Part shown: in pieces, positions 26,555 to 35,138 of the stretch
Layout: the number at the start of each line of letters is the position of its first letter
Position numbering within the stretch: position 1 is the first letter of the stretch
Assembly (NCBI GenBank): GCA_040255445.1
Contig: JBDZUZ010000011.1
Location: 1-49,577, forward strand
Direction of reading: 5' to 3'
Length of the DNA: 49,577 bases
Origin: JBDZUZ01 sp040255445
GTDB lineage: Bacteria; Planctomycetota; Phycisphaerae; Phycisphaerales; UBA1924
Position numbers and translations under genes: made by a program
The notes under the pieces: model-generated
Told to the model about the DNA's origin: nothing
Databases searched by the model: none
What the model saw: only the letters and a program-made list of their open reading frames with translations

Positions 26555-26778
26555 TGTTCCTTGGGAGCGCGACCTGCTCCCACGGAAACCGGGACTCCCC
26601 TCTCGAACCCCGGTTCCTCTGGTCAGAGGTACGCCGGGGGCCACCGGGCATAGAGGATGCGCACGGTGGTCTTACGGAATTTTTCGAGAGGAGGTTTGCG
26701 TCGAAGGCGGTCGGGAGTCACCCAACCCCGTCAGACTTACCCAGTTTCACACGCCCGGATCTGTTCACCCCGAAGCGG
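26516..26778 (-). ncRNA. Possible structured small RNA or long structured 3' UTR
   Basis: About 260 bases between the coiled-coil gene stop and the terminator have no coding sequence but fold into several hairpins on the minus strand: CCACC...GGTGG with an inner GCAT/ATGC, AACCGGG...CCCGGTT, and GGGAGC...GCTCCC, before the terminator. An unpaired-looking AAACCUCCUCUCG (near 26682-26694) is an anti-Shine-Dalgarno sequence, as seen in some regulatory RNAs. It does not match RNase P, SRP, tmRNA or 6S RNA as far as I can tell. It could be processed from the upstream mRNA. Confidence 0.3.
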
Positions 26779-27060
26779 TCACTCCGCTTCCGGGGGCTGC
26801 TGGTTCTGCTGGGTCTCGATGAGCTTGCGGAGGTAGTCGTTCTCGCGGCGGGTCGCCTCGAGATCGAAAACCAGGTACTTGATGCTCAGGCGGAGGTAGT
26901 CGAGGGAGTCCTGCAGCTCGGCGATGGTCTTCTTCATCTTCTGCTGACGCTCGCCGGCCTCCTGGGCGAGGTTCTGCAGGCGGCCACGCTCATCCTCGGG
27001 CAGGTGGTCGATCTGCGCGAGAAGGTCGCCGAGCTTGGCCTGGAAATCAGCATCCTTCAT
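26779..27060 (-). CDS. Small coiled-coil protein, unknown
   Basis: A 93-residue, highly charged, mostly helical protein: two coiled-coil-like stretches (about 1-45 and 45-83) with many Glu, Lys, Gln and Leu, and an acidic Gln/Pro-rich tail. No signal or membrane segment. The ATG 27060 is preceded by GGAGAGAG, a fair Shine-Dalgarno. It is monocistronic and followed by a structured untranslated region and a strong terminator, which suggests high expression. I do not recognise the family; the size and composition suit a structural or regulatory partner protein. Confidence 0.7.
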   Translation of the reverse strand: MKDADFQAKLGDLLAQIDHLPEDERGRLQNLAQEAGERQQKMKKTIAELQDSLDYLRLSIKYLVFDLEATRRENDYLRKLIETQQNQQPPEAE

Positions 27061-27286
27061 ATGTCTCTCTCCGCTCTTTGAAGTGTGTCGGACCGTGCCG
27101 CGGCCGCTGCGGCCTTGGCGGAAGGAGAGAGAACAACGGCCGCGCCGGGCTGGACCGGCGTCGCGTGCCAAAGGACCATGGTTCGGTAAATACCGGGGCC
27201 AGGTGTTCAGAATCTGGTTTTGGGGATCGCCCGCCACGGGCCGGCCCCGCCGCCGGCGGGCCGCGTGTGCGGTCTGTTGCCCGAAA

Positions 27287-27895
27287 TCAACGCCCGATGT
27301 CGGCCCGCCGCAACGCGTCCCGCGCGCTGGGGCGGGCGGCGGATGCCAACTGGTCGTAGGCCTTGGGGTCCTGGCGGCGAAGGTCGCGGGCGATCTTCTT
27401 CAGATGGTTGTCGAGCTCGATGCGGAACCGGGCGAAGTGGCGTTCGAGCTCGTGCCGGTTGAAGCGGGCCAGAGGGTCCTTAAGGCCGGTCTGGACCGAG
27501 GCCCAATCGAGGAGCGACCCACCCGATTCGGTGAATCGGTACAAGCCGAGCGTCGCCTCGAACCGCTTGGCCAGGCTGGTGAAGGGGTCTGTGGCGGGTT
27601 CGGGGAGTTTGGCGAGGACTTCGGCCACCTCGGCTTCGGAGTGAGCCCGGGCCAGTGGGTCATCCGCGGGCGGGGCGTGCTCGGAGATCGCAGCGCCCTC
27701 GGACTCGCTGAGCTTGGCGAAGGCTGTCGAGATGGTCTTGAGCCCGCCGCGGTCGAAGCGGATGGTGAGCCGCTGGCAGGGCTGGCCCTCGTGGGTGGCG
27801 GGCTCGGCGAGCACGACATCGCCGGACCCCCACTCGGGCTTCCCGGTGTGGATCACGCGGTCGCCTTTGGTCCAGTTGCGTGTGGTCATAGTCAT
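27287..27895 (-). CDS. DUF3553-domain protein
   Basis: A 202-residue protein starting MTMTTRNWTKGDRVIHT; the next residues, GKPEWGSGDVVLAEP, match DUF3553, a small beta domain resembling the CarD/UvrD C-terminal type of protein- or nucleic-acid-binding fold. The rest is helical and charged. ATG 27889 is an alternative start two codons in. It lies alone, transcribed away from rpoZ, with about 300 bases between them. A transcription- or repair-associated role is an inference only. Confidence 0.75.
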   Translation of the reverse strand: MTMTTRNWTKGDRVIHTGKPEWGSGDVVLAEPATHEGQPCQRLTIRFDRGGLKTISTAFAKLSESEGAAISEHAPPADDPLARAHSEAEVAEVLAKLPEPATDPFTSLAKRFEATLGLYRFTESGGSLLDWASVQTGLKDPLARFNRHELERHFARFRIELDNHLKKIARDLRRQDPKAYDQLASAARPSARDALRRADIGR

Positions 27896-28201
27896 TGATC
27901 CGGGAGCGGGTGTAGCAGACCCGGGCGGGATCGCCGCGGGCGCAACGGGGTCGGTGTCGTTCGCGGAGCCAGGGCCGCCGGCGAAAGCCCCCCTACGGTG
28001 AGGCCGGCGAGCACGGGTTCCTTGGTGGTGGCCGGCGGCGTCGCCGCGGCACGCTTTCCCGCCGGGTTTGTCCGGGGGGTGTTTGAAGAATAGCATCTCC
28101 GCCCCTCAGAGGCCGATTCTGGCCGATCGCTACCGCGGATGGCGGTTGCGGGCGAGGGACCACCGACCGATGGGGCACGCCCCCGGGAGCACCAGGCCAG
28201 C
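27896..28201. other. Intergenic region between divergent DUF3553 and rpoZ genes
   Basis: About 300 bases that must contain the promoters of both flanking transcripts. The sequence is GC-rich with no clear promoter hexamers and no terminator. Short open frames are not supported. Confidence 0.4.
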
Positions 28202-28432
28202 ATGATCGAGGCACTCAAGAGCGAAGAGATCGTCGCCAAGGCGGGCGGGCGGTTCAAGTTGTGCGTTCTCATCCAGCGTCGCCTGCTGGAGCTGATGGAC
28301 GGCGCGCGTCCGCTGGTCGAGCGCAACGGCCGGTCCGACCTGGAGCTGGTGATCGAAGAGATCCTGCAGGACAAGATCGCCGTCGATTTCGACGAGTCGC
28401 AGCTGCAGCACACCAGCACGAACGCGCAGTAA
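28202..28432 (+). CDS. rpoZ: RNA polymerase omega subunit
   Basis: A 76-residue omega-like protein: MIEALKSEEIVAKAGGR aligns with the N-terminal helix of RpoZ, then FKLCVLIQRRLLELMDGARP with the conserved RxxEL core, and an acidic region ending in the usual place. Omega helps assemble and stabilise RNA polymerase. The next gene, 19 bases downstream, is the pantothenate-pathway flavoprotein gene, matching the rpoZ-coaBC order of many bacteria. ATG 28202 is chosen because the upstream extension has no homology. Confidence 0.85.
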   Translation: MIEALKSEEIVAKAGGRFKLCVLIQRRLLELMDGARPLVERNGRSDLELVIEEILQDKIAVDFDESQLQHTSTNAQ

Positions 28433-28451
28433 CGCGCATTCTGCGAACCAC

Positions 28452-29147
28452 ATGACGAAGACCGGACCGGGCAACACGGGATCGGGGCGAAGCGACGGCG
28501 CGGCAGCGCCGCCCCCTGCTGCCCACGCGCCCCCGGCAAACATCGCATCGCCGGAAGTTCTTCGCCCGATGGTGTCGGGGCGCCACGTCTTCATCGCGGT
28601 CACCGGCGGGATCGCGGCGTACAAGACCGCGACGGTGGTGAGCCGCCTGGCGCAAGCGGGCGCCAATGTCACGGTCGCGATGACGCAGGCCGCGACGAAG
28701 TTCATCACGCCGCTGACGTTCCAGGCGCTCTCGGGCAGGCCGGTGTACACGAGCCAGTGGGAACACATCGAGTCGCAGGACCCCCAGCACATCGCGCTGG
28801 CGACGCGGACCGAGATCGCCGTTGTGGCGCCCTGCACAATGGATTGCCTGGCCCGACTCGCGACTGGCCGCACCGATGATGTCGTCACACTGATCCTGAG
28901 CGCGATCGACCGCCGCAAGACCCCCGTCCTGCTCGCCCCCTCGATGAACAGCGTGATGTGGGAGCAGCCGGCGACGCAGCGGAACCTCAAGCAGCTCGGC
29001 GAGGACGGCTTCGAGTTCATCGCCCCGGGCCAGGGCTGGCAGGCCTGCCGGCATGTCGGCACCGGACGGATGGCCGAGCCCGAAGAGATCCTGGGCGTGA
29101 TCGCCGGCCGGCTGAGCGGGGGAGCCCCCGCGCCCGGCCGCGGCTGA
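28452..29147 (+). CDS. coaC: Phosphopantothenoylcysteine decarboxylase (flavoprotein domain only)
   Basis: A 231-residue HFCD flavoprotein that decarboxylates phosphopantothenoylcysteine in coenzyme A synthesis. Seen: IAVTGGIAAYKTATVVSRL, the FMN-binding IALATRTEIAVVAPCT, PSMNSVMW with the catalytic Asn, and the flap region with ACRHVGTGRMAEPEEI. Only the CoaC half is present; the CoaB synthetase domain that is usually fused is missing and must be encoded elsewhere. The first 40 residues are low-complexity (Ala/Pro/Gly-rich); an internal ATG before VSGRHVFIAV is an alternative start. Confidence 0.9.
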   Translation: MTKTGPGNTGSGRSDGAAAPPPAAHAPPANIASPEVLRPMVSGRHVFIAVTGGIAAYKTATVVSRLAQAGANVTVAMTQAATKFITPLTFQALSGRPVYTSQWEHIESQDPQHIALATRTEIAVVAPCTMDCLARLATGRTDDVVTLILSAIDRRKTPVLLAPSMNSVMWEQPATQRNLKQLGEDGFEFIAPGQGWQACRHVGTGRMAEPEEILGVIAGRLSGGAPAPGRG

Positions 29148-29277
29148 GGCACGCGGCGGACGCGCCGGAAACACCGACCGCCCCGGACCAGAAATCACCC
29201 CGATCCCTCTGCTTGAGGACGCCCGGGACGCCGATACGATTGCACCCAACCATTCGGTCACGAGAGTGGCCGGTCAC

Positions 29278-29364
29278 GGAGAGGTGGCAGAGTGGTTGAA
29301 CGCGCTGGTCTCGAAAACCAGTATGGCCTCCGGGTCATCGGGGGTTCGAATCCCCCCCTCTCCG
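29278..29364 (+). tRNA. tRNA-Ser (CGA)
   Basis: An 87-base class II tRNA with acceptor stem GGAGAGG/CCTCTCC, anticodon stem CTGGT/ACCAG and loop CTCGAAA (anticodon CGA, reads UCG), a long variable arm, and T arm GGGGG-TTCGAAT-CCCCC. CCA is not encoded. Confidence 0.97.
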
Positions 29365-29372
29365 CTTGAAGC

Positions 29373-29400
29373 AGCCCCGGCGATCGCCGGGGCTGTTTTC
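29373..29400 (+). terminator. Intrinsic terminator after tRNA-Ser
   Basis: The hairpin AGCCCCGGCGATCGCCGGGGCT (a fully palindromic 22-base repeat, written here as two 11-base arms) is followed by GTTTTC, eight bases after the tRNA end. Confidence 0.85.
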
Positions 29401-29471
29401 ATATCGCGGCCGAACACCCCCGGGGCGGCCGACGCGTGGTAAGCGAGGACACCCGCCCGCGCTCGCACTCA

Positions 29472-29918
29472 TCATGGCAGACCCCCGGTGCGGATGACGA
29501 CCCCCAGCACGAGCAAGATGATCGCCAGGAGCGTCGTGAGCCCGGCGAAGGCGGCGAAAGGTCGCATCTCGCCCCGCGCGACCCGCGGGAGCACACTGTG
29601 GTAGGCGGCGCCTCCGACAAACAGCGTGAGCCCCAGCAAGGCGAGTTTGAGCAGGATGAGCCGCGCCAGCGGCGATGGCTCGATGACCAGCTCACGCACC
29701 CCGCCCGTCCACCGGAGCGCAAGCCAGAGTCCGGACGAGAGCTGCACCAGCAGCGCCGCCAGACCCAGGCGGCCGTAGCCCTGCTCGAATTCGATGATCC
29801 GGCCGGGTTCGCGGCGGGCGAACGCTCGGGGCAACACAACCGCCATCAGCACCAGGTGTCCGCCCACCCAGATGCACGCGCCCAGAATGTGCAGCGCGAC
29901 GATGAGCTTGTAGAGCAC
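29472..29918 (-). CDS. CopD-like membrane protein
   Basis: A 148-residue protein with four membrane helices resembling the CopD/YebZ group: an N-terminal LHILGACIWVGGHLVLM with conserved His residues, a second helix ending QLSSGLWLAL, and a later His in GAAYHSVLP. These could bind heme or copper. GTG start 29918 with a good AGGAG upstream, 15 bases after the RIC-pilin gene, so it closes the nos operon. Copper handling or quinol/heme electron transfer for nitrous oxide reduction fits the context but is inferred. Confidence 0.75.
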   Translation of the reverse strand: MLYKLIVALHILGACIWVGGHLVLMAVVLPRAFARREPGRIIEFEQGYGRLGLAALLVQLSSGLWLALRWTGGVRELVIEPSPLARLILLKLALLGLTLFVGGAAYHSVLPRVARGEMRPFAAFAGLTTLLAIILLVLGVVIRTGGLP

Positions 29919-29933
29919 AGAGCGGCTCCTGGG

Positions 29934-31454
29934 TTATTGCGACATCGGGTTGAACCAATCGCGGGCGGGCTTCTGCCCGATCGTCTGGTCCCATGTGTCG
30001 GAGAAGGCGTAGGCCGCCGCGTGCCCATCGGCGAAGACATAGTTTGCGCGCCGGGCGCTGTGCCGCGTGTGGTGGATCAGCCGGGGCAGCTGGGTCTGCG
30101 CATCCCATTGACGCGACTGCATCATGGGATGGGCGACCGTGGGTGGGCTGCCCCAGTACATCGGCATGAAGTGGTCGGATCCCAGCTCTTCGGTCAACTC
30201 CGCGGTCAGCACGCAGCGTGACGGCGAGACGATCTGCGCGGGACGCACGCCCCAGTGGGGCGGATGGTTCGGCGTCATGTACGCGTTAATGCCGTACGAC
30301 GCGAGACGCGGCATCATCATCGCCGACCAGTTCTGGCTGTGATCCTCCGGGCAGCGGCAGACCTCCATCGCGAGCACGAAGCTGCGGATCTCTTCAACAC
30401 TCGCATCATCGGGGAGCGTTGTCTGTACACCCACGTACGGGGCGAGGAGGTAGATCCACGACATGGTGAACGGAGCCGCGGGTGTCGACCCCATCGGCAT
30501 ACTCGGCATGCGCGCTGTGGGGAAGAACCCTTTGGGGTCGTCGTCGGCGTACATCATCATCGCCACTGCGACGGAGCGCGAGTTGGAGAGGCAGACCACT
30601 GCCCGGCCCGCCGAGCGAGCCGAGCCCAGCGCGGGGAGCGTGATCCCGATCACGATCGAGATGATCGCGACGACGACCAGGAGCTCGATGAGCGAGAACG
30701 CCCGGCGACGATCACCACCCCGCGGCCCGGCGCCGGCCGCGGCGCGAGCCTCCTCGGCCACAACCCCGGCGGGGAAGAGAATGTTGTTCTCCTTGTGGAT
30801 GTGGATACGAGTGTCCTGCTCGAGCCGCCTCAGCAGGCGGTATACCTCGCGCTCCGTTGAACACGCGTCGCCGGGGAGCCTGTAGTCATGGGTGAGTTCC
30901 CGGATGCGGGCCAGCGCCCGGCCGACGCTGTCGTGGTCGTGCATCATGCAGTCGATCGGCCGCCGCACGCTCCAGGGTGGCCCGCTCTCGATGCGGCGCG
31001 GCTGCTCCAGGCGACGCAGCCACGGGAACAGCACCCGCTCCTCGCGGACGAGGTGATCGAGCATCTCCCCGGCCAGACCCGCGACAACATCGCGGAGCGG
31101 AATCCAGTGCGGGCGTTCGCGGCCGTGGCTCTCGACACACTTGTCCAGCAGCGGCTCGAGGCGCGCGAGCGTCTCACGCGCCAGGACATGATGGGTCTGT
31201 TCGATGTGGTCGCTCAGATCCGACATCGTCGAGCGCGACCAGTCGGTCTGGGATGAGGGTTCCGGTATCGGAGCGGCGGCGAGCAGGTTTGCGACCTCGA
31301 CCGGATCCACGCCGGCCGCCGCGGCGACGTCCGAGAGGGCGCGGTCGCCGCCGCAGCAATAGTCGATCCCGAGCCGCTCCAGCTCGGAGAGAAGCTCGGG
31401 GTACCGGATCGCGATGTCCTTCACCTTCATCGTGGGTTCGATGGTCCGGGGCAT
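29934..31454 (-). CDS. RIC/ScdA-like di-iron repair protein fused to a pseudopilin
   Basis: A 506-residue single frame joining two unrelated parts. Residues 9-50 are the DUF542/ScdA N-terminal domain (GIDYCCGGDRAL), and 80-228 a hemerythrin-like domain with the His/Glu ligand set (QTHHVLARE, DHLVREERVLFP, MMHDHDSV, HIHKENNILFP); this is a complete RIC protein, which repairs iron-sulfur centres after nitric oxide damage. Residues 251-506 are a type II secretion-like pseudopilin (RAFSLIELLVVVA, C-terminal YVFADGHA). No stop separates them. GTG 30761 (residue 232) could start a separate pilin. Follows nosL after 12 bases. Confidence 0.85.
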   Translation of the reverse strand: MPRTIEPTMKVKDIAIRYPELLSELERLGIDYCCGGDRALSDVAAAAGVDPVEVANLLAAAPIPEPSSQTDWSRSTMSDLSDHIEQTHHVLARETLARLEPLLDKCVESHGRERPHWIPLRDVVAGLAGEMLDHLVREERVLFPWLRRLEQPRRIESGPPWSVRRPIDCMMHDHDSVGRALARIRELTHDYRLPGDACSTEREVYRLLRRLEQDTRIHIHKENNILFPAGVVAEEARAAAGAGPRGGDRRRAFSLIELLVVVAIISIVIGITLPALGSARSAGRAVVCLSNSRSVAVAMMMYADDDPKGFFPTARMPSMPMGSTPAAPFTMSWIYLLAPYVGVQTTLPDDASVEEIRSFVLAMEVCRCPEDHSQNWSAMMMPRLASYGINAYMTPNHPPHWGVRPAQIVSPSRCVLTAELTEELGSDHFMPMYWGSPPTVAHPMMQSRQWDAQTQLPRLIHHTRHSARRANYVFADGHAAAYAFSDTWDQTIGQKPARDWFNPMSQ

Positions 31455-31466
31455 GGCGCGTTTCTC

Positions 31467-31970
31467 CTATTTGTCTTTGGATTCCTCGGCGTCCGTATCG
31501 CGGCAGCACGCACCGGCGAGATCCAGGCGCTTCCACGCGGTCGCAAAGTCGAGGAGATCTCCGGTGGCTTCAGCGCGGAACGCCTCCGCCTGCGCTTTGG
31601 TCGCGAAGGCCGCGTATCCGGAGGCCATAGGGGTGCGCAGCGCGGGCGAGGCGACGAAGGAGGCTTCGTGCGTGCGTATCCACGCGCTGTCGGCATACCC
31701 GTGGGACCAGCGTGTGATCACTTTCAGCTCTTCGTGCTGGAGTTCAAAATTGACCTGGCAGTTGAAGTCGTCGAAGAGCCGCGCTTCGGGCCCCCGCTCC
31801 CCCTCGAAGATCGTGGCTGTTGCCCACCGATCATCGCTGATGATCATGTTGCACTCATCGCAGACCGATTCGCCCAGCCGGACCGTCGGCGGCCCATCCG
31901 CCGAGTCGGGTTGGCATCCCAGCAGAAGGCCCGCGGCGACACAGGCGAGTGTGATAGAAGCAGCTTTCAT
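31467..31970 (-). CDS. nosL: NosL copper chaperone lipoprotein
   Basis: A 167-residue lipoprotein (signal, then LLLGC lipobox) with the NosL copper-binding motif VCDECNMIISDD. NosL delivers Cu(I) for the catalytic CuZ cluster of nitrous oxide reductase in the periplasm. Later residues FDDFNCQVNFE and the two Cys near the C-terminus (GACC) are additional metal-binding candidates. ATG 31970 overlaps the nosY stop (ATGA). Confidence 0.93.
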   Translation of the reverse strand: MKAASITLACVAAGLLLGCQPDSADGPPTVRLGESVCDECNMIISDDRWATATIFEGERGPEARLFDDFNCQVNFELQHEELKVITRWSHGYADSAWIRTHEASFVASPALRTPMASGYAAFATKAQAEAFRAEATGDLLDFATAWKRLDLAGACCRDTDAEESKDK

Positions 31971-32854
31971 ACCGACGTCCTCCTTGCGAAGATCACCACC
32001 GCCGCGAGCAGCGGGGCCACGCTCCAGGCACCGAGAGTTGCCACCAGCGTCCACACCAGAGATCCGCCGAGCGTGTGCGAGGCGTAGGCCCCCACCGGTC
32101 CGAGCACATCCAGCGACCCGTTCAGGCTGACGATCGTCGCCATCTTGAACGACTGCAGCGGATTGAGGACCGCGAGACCGAAGATCTCCTGGACGCGGAG
32201 CTTGAAGATCAGGGACCCGGCCATGAGGCCCAGATCGCTCAGGAATACCAGTGCAAGCCAGATGAAGAGCGCGATACCCGTGGCGACCGACGACCGACGC
32301 GACGCGACCGAGATGAGCATCCCCACCGACAGCATCCCCACCGCCAGCAGCACGGTGAAGCCGACGAGGAAGAGATAGGACACGACGCCGACGCTCCCGG
32401 CCCGCCACGCGAGCACCCCGCCGCTGACACCAAAGCCGATGCACAATGAGCACACCAGCGCGGCCGCGATGCCCGTGTATTTGCCCAGGAGCACCTGCGT
32501 CCGCGAGACCGGCTGCGCGAGCAGATAGAGCAGCGTGCCACGCTCACGCTCGCCCGCGATCGATGCCGCTCCGGCCGTCAACGCCATCAGCGGCACGACC
32601 AGCATGATCAGGTTGAGCAGGCCCGCGGCGGTGCGGCCGAACCCGGCGAAGCCCTGCGCCCCCACGCCGCTCATCGAGAGGAACGACACGCCCACCGCGA
32701 GCACGGTGAAGGCCAGGGTGTAAAGAAGGAACCACTTGCTCGCGAGCGCATCACGGAACTCGCGCCGGGCGAAGGCGAGGGTCCCGCCACCCCAGGCCGG
32801 CGGCCGTGCCGGCACCATCGTCGGAACACAGCACAACTCCATAACACGGTTCAT
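31967..32854 (-). CDS. nosY: NosY ABC-type permease
   Basis: A 295-residue membrane protein with six predicted helices, the permease partner of NosF and NosD in maturation of the CuZ site. Seen: FARREFRDALASKWFLLY at the N-terminus and the coupling segment GERERGTLLYLLAQPVSRTQ typical of NosY/ABC-2 permeases. ATGA overlaps join it to nosF and nosL. The open frame upstream of ATG 32854 has no homology. Confidence 0.93.
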   Translation of the reverse strand: MNRVMELCCVPTMVPARPPAWGGGTLAFARREFRDALASKWFLLYTLAFTVLAVGVSFLSMSGVGAQGFAGFGRTAAGLLNLIMLVVPLMALTAGAASIAGERERGTLLYLLAQPVSRTQVLLGKYTGIAAALVCSLCIGFGVSGGVLAWRAGSVGVVSYLFLVGFTVLLAVGMLSVGMLISVASRRSSVATGIALFIWLALVFLSDLGLMAGSLIFKLRVQEIFGLAVLNPLQSFKMATIVSLNGSLDVLGPVGAYASHTLGGSLVWTLVATLGAWSVAPLLAAVVIFARRTSV

Positions 32855-33732
32855 GAGACCACCTCCGGCAGATTGACATCGTCGAGGACCTCGATGTCGC
32901 GCACCTCGATCCGCCCGCGCGCCAGCACCGTGACGGGCGCGGCCTTGCGGTCCCGGGGCACCGCGACGCACAACCCGTGTCCGTTCAGGTGCACCGCGTG
33001 CCCGGCCGCGCGAAGCATGTCCGCGGCATCCGACTCGCGGGCCATCTCCAGGTGCAGCCGCACGACCTGCACCGGCTTCTCGGTCGGCCACAGTTCCGCG
33101 GGCGTGGTGTCCCGCTCGATCCGGCCACGCTCCATCACCAGCACACGGTCGGCCAGGCCGATCACCTCATCGGGCCTGTGCGATGCGAAGAGCAGCGTCT
33201 TGCCCTGGCTCCTCAGCCTGCGGAGCGTCTCCACCACCTCGCCCCGCCCGGCGGCATCGAGGTTCGAGGTGGGCTCATCCAGCACGATCAGCGGCGGCTC
33301 GCTCAAGAGCGCGATCGCAAGAGCGAGGCGCTGCTTCATGCCGCCCGAGAGATCGCGGACCCGCTTCTTCTCGTGCCCGGTCAGACCGACCGCGGCGAGC
33401 GATGCGCCGATGCGCGCTGAGGGTACCGAGCGGAGTGAAGCAAAGAAGCCCATCGCGCCGCCGAGCCGCGCATCCTCGTGGAAGGCGAGTTCCTGCGGCA
33501 CGTACCCCGTCAGCGCCCGCGCCCGCCGACCGTTGCGGCGCGTGTTGATCCCGCCGATCGAGGCCTCGCCTCGGCAGCGGATGATCCCGAGGAGGCAGCG
33601 GATCAGCGTCGTCTTGCCGGCCCCGTTGCTCCCCCACAGCGCCATCGCGCCGCCGGCGGGCAGCTCGAAGGACACATCCGACACCGCCGCGACCCGGCCA
33701 AAGTAGCGAGAGATGTTCTGTGCGATGATCAT
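32851..33732 (-). CDS. nosF: NosF ABC-type ATPase
   Basis: A 293-residue ATP-binding subunit. Seen: Walker A GSNGAGKTT, Q-loop YVPQELAFHED, signature LSGGMKQRLALA, Walker B LIVLDEPTSNLD and the switch His in FASHRPDE. With NosD and NosY it powers assembly of the nitrous oxide reductase copper centre. The last 75 residues form a C-terminal extension common in NosF. Coupled by ATGA to both neighbours. Confidence 0.95.
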   Translation of the reverse strand: MIIAQNISRYFGRVAAVSDVSFELPAGGAMALWGSNGAGKTTLIRCLLGIIRCRGEASIGGINTRRNGRRARALTGYVPQELAFHEDARLGGAMGFFASLRSVPSARIGASLAAVGLTGHEKKRVRDLSGGMKQRLALAIALLSEPPLIVLDEPTSNLDAAGRGEVVETLRRLRSQGKTLLFASHRPDEVIGLADRVLVMERGRIERDTTPAELWPTEKPVQVVRLHLEMARESDAADMLRAAGHAVHLNGHGLCVAVPRDRKAAPVTVLARGRIEVRDIEVLDDVNLPEVVS

Positions 33733-35126
33733 CGTGCGGCTCCATGCGTCGATCGCGCTGTCGCGGGCCCCCAACCCAGCACGAGCGCCAGGGTTGCGGC
33801 GATCGCGCCCAGACCTCCGGCGGCGATCGCCATCGCCATACCAGAGCGCTCCCCCGCCGGCTCGCCCGCTCCGACAGCGGGCGGATGGACGAGGGGGCCG
33901 GGGTCGATCAGTACCGGTTCGGGGCGCAGCTCCGGCAAGGCTCTGGCGGTGAACTCGATCGCTCGCTGCGCCGGGCTGTGCACGAAGATGCGGAGATTCG
34001 GCTCGCGGGCGAGCATCGTGCTGAATAGACTGCGCGGCTCGTACGCGATATCGCCGCGGCCGTCGCTATCGAGATCGAAACCGGCGTAGTCGGACCAGTA
34101 GTTCCCGACCGCGTCGCGGGCGAATGAGTTCTTCACGAGACGGCCGCGTCCGTGCGTCGCGGCCGGTTCCTCGTTCTCGATGAAGGCGTTGCCGGTGAAG
34201 ACGTTGTCGTGCGTGTTGGGAGTAGCCAGCAGGCCGATCTCGTTGAACGCGATCAGGTTCGACTCGAACAGCCCGGTCGAATCGATCGACGAAGGGCTGT
34301 TGTCGATGTACGCGCCCACCCGGTTCGCCAGGAGCGCGTTCCCCCGGATGACGATGTCGTCGCAGTCCTTCAATCCGATGCCGTATCCGCTGGCGCCGCG
34401 GTTGTTCTGCATGCGGTTGCCGGTGAGCGTGATCCCGTTGCTGTACATCAGGTACACGCCCACGGAGTTTCCCGAGAGCTCGTTGTCGATCAGCTCGGTG
34501 TTGTGGCTGTACATGAAGTGCAGCCCGTAGCGGCTGTCCGTGACGGTGTTGCCCCGGATACGGAGCTCCTCGGAGTACCAGAAGACCATGTCGCGGGAGC
34601 GGCTGATGGTGTTGCTCTCGACCGAGCACTCGTGACTCCACCACAGCCGGATGCCGTCACCTCGGCGGCCCGGCTCGAGGTCCTTTCCGATCACGCGGTT
34701 GCCGCGGATGACCGCGCCCGGCGCCTCGCGCAGATCGATCCCGAAAAGACAATCCTCCACCCTATTGCCCTCGATCGTGGCGCCCGCGGCGACGACGCGA
34801 ATCCCGGCCGGCTCGCCGGTGACACTCTCGCCAGAGGCTCTCACGATGCAGCGGCGGATGGTGACCCCCTCGGCGAGCACCTCGATGACGTTGCCGCTTC
34901 CGCCGGCATCGAAGATCGCGGCGCCGCCGCCATCGAGCACAACGGCTTTGCGGATGACCAGGTTGCCCTCGTAGACGCCCGGCGGGATGTCGATGCGGGC
35001 GTTGGGTTGTGCTGCCTCGATCAGCCCCTGGACGACCGCCACCGAGGCCCTGGGCGCGATGGGCTCTCCGGCGCGGACGGTGGACCCGAGCAGCACGGCG
35101 ATCAGGATGACGGGAAAGATGCGCAT
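33729..35126 (-). CDS. nosD: NosD periplasmic copper-centre assembly protein
   Basis: A 465-residue secreted protein: Sec signal, then a right-handed parallel beta-helix of CASH repeats (many NxxxxNxxGI-type turns), with DGIRLWWSHEC, GLHFMYSHNT and GVYLMYSNGITL, and the NYWSDYAGFDLDSDG segment typical of NosD. NosD loads copper into nitrous oxide reductase with NosFY. A C-terminal membrane helix follows near 430-455. It begins 12 bases after nosB and ends in an ATGA overlap with nosF. Confidence 0.95.
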   Translation of the reverse strand: MRIFPVILIAVLLGSTVRAGEPIAPRASVAVVQGLIEAAQPNARIDIPPGVYEGNLVIRKAVVLDGGGAAIFDAGGSGNVIEVLAEGVTIRRCIVRASGESVTGEPAGIRVVAAGATIEGNRVEDCLFGIDLREAPGAVIRGNRVIGKDLEPGRRGDGIRLWWSHECSVESNTISRSRDMVFWYSEELRIRGNTVTDSRYGLHFMYSHNTELIDNELSGNSVGVYLMYSNGITLTGNRMQNNRGASGYGIGLKDCDDIVIRGNALLANRVGAYIDNSPSSIDSTGLFESNLIAFNEIGLLATPNTHDNVFTGNAFIENEEPAATHGRGRLVKNSFARDAVGNYWSDYAGFDLDSDGRGDIAYEPRSLFSTMLAREPNLRIFVHSPAQRAIEFTARALPELRPEPVLIDPGPLVHPPAVGAGEPAGERSGMAMAIAAGGLGAIAATLALVLGWGPATARSTHGAAR

Positions 35127-35138
35127 GTGACGGGCACC

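Noticed and set aside
26516..26778. tmRNA, SRP RNA, RNase P RNA or 6S RNA
   Set aside because: No tRNA-like CCA end or tag frame, no conserved SRP loop or RNase P core motifs; the 6S bubble could not be built convincingly.
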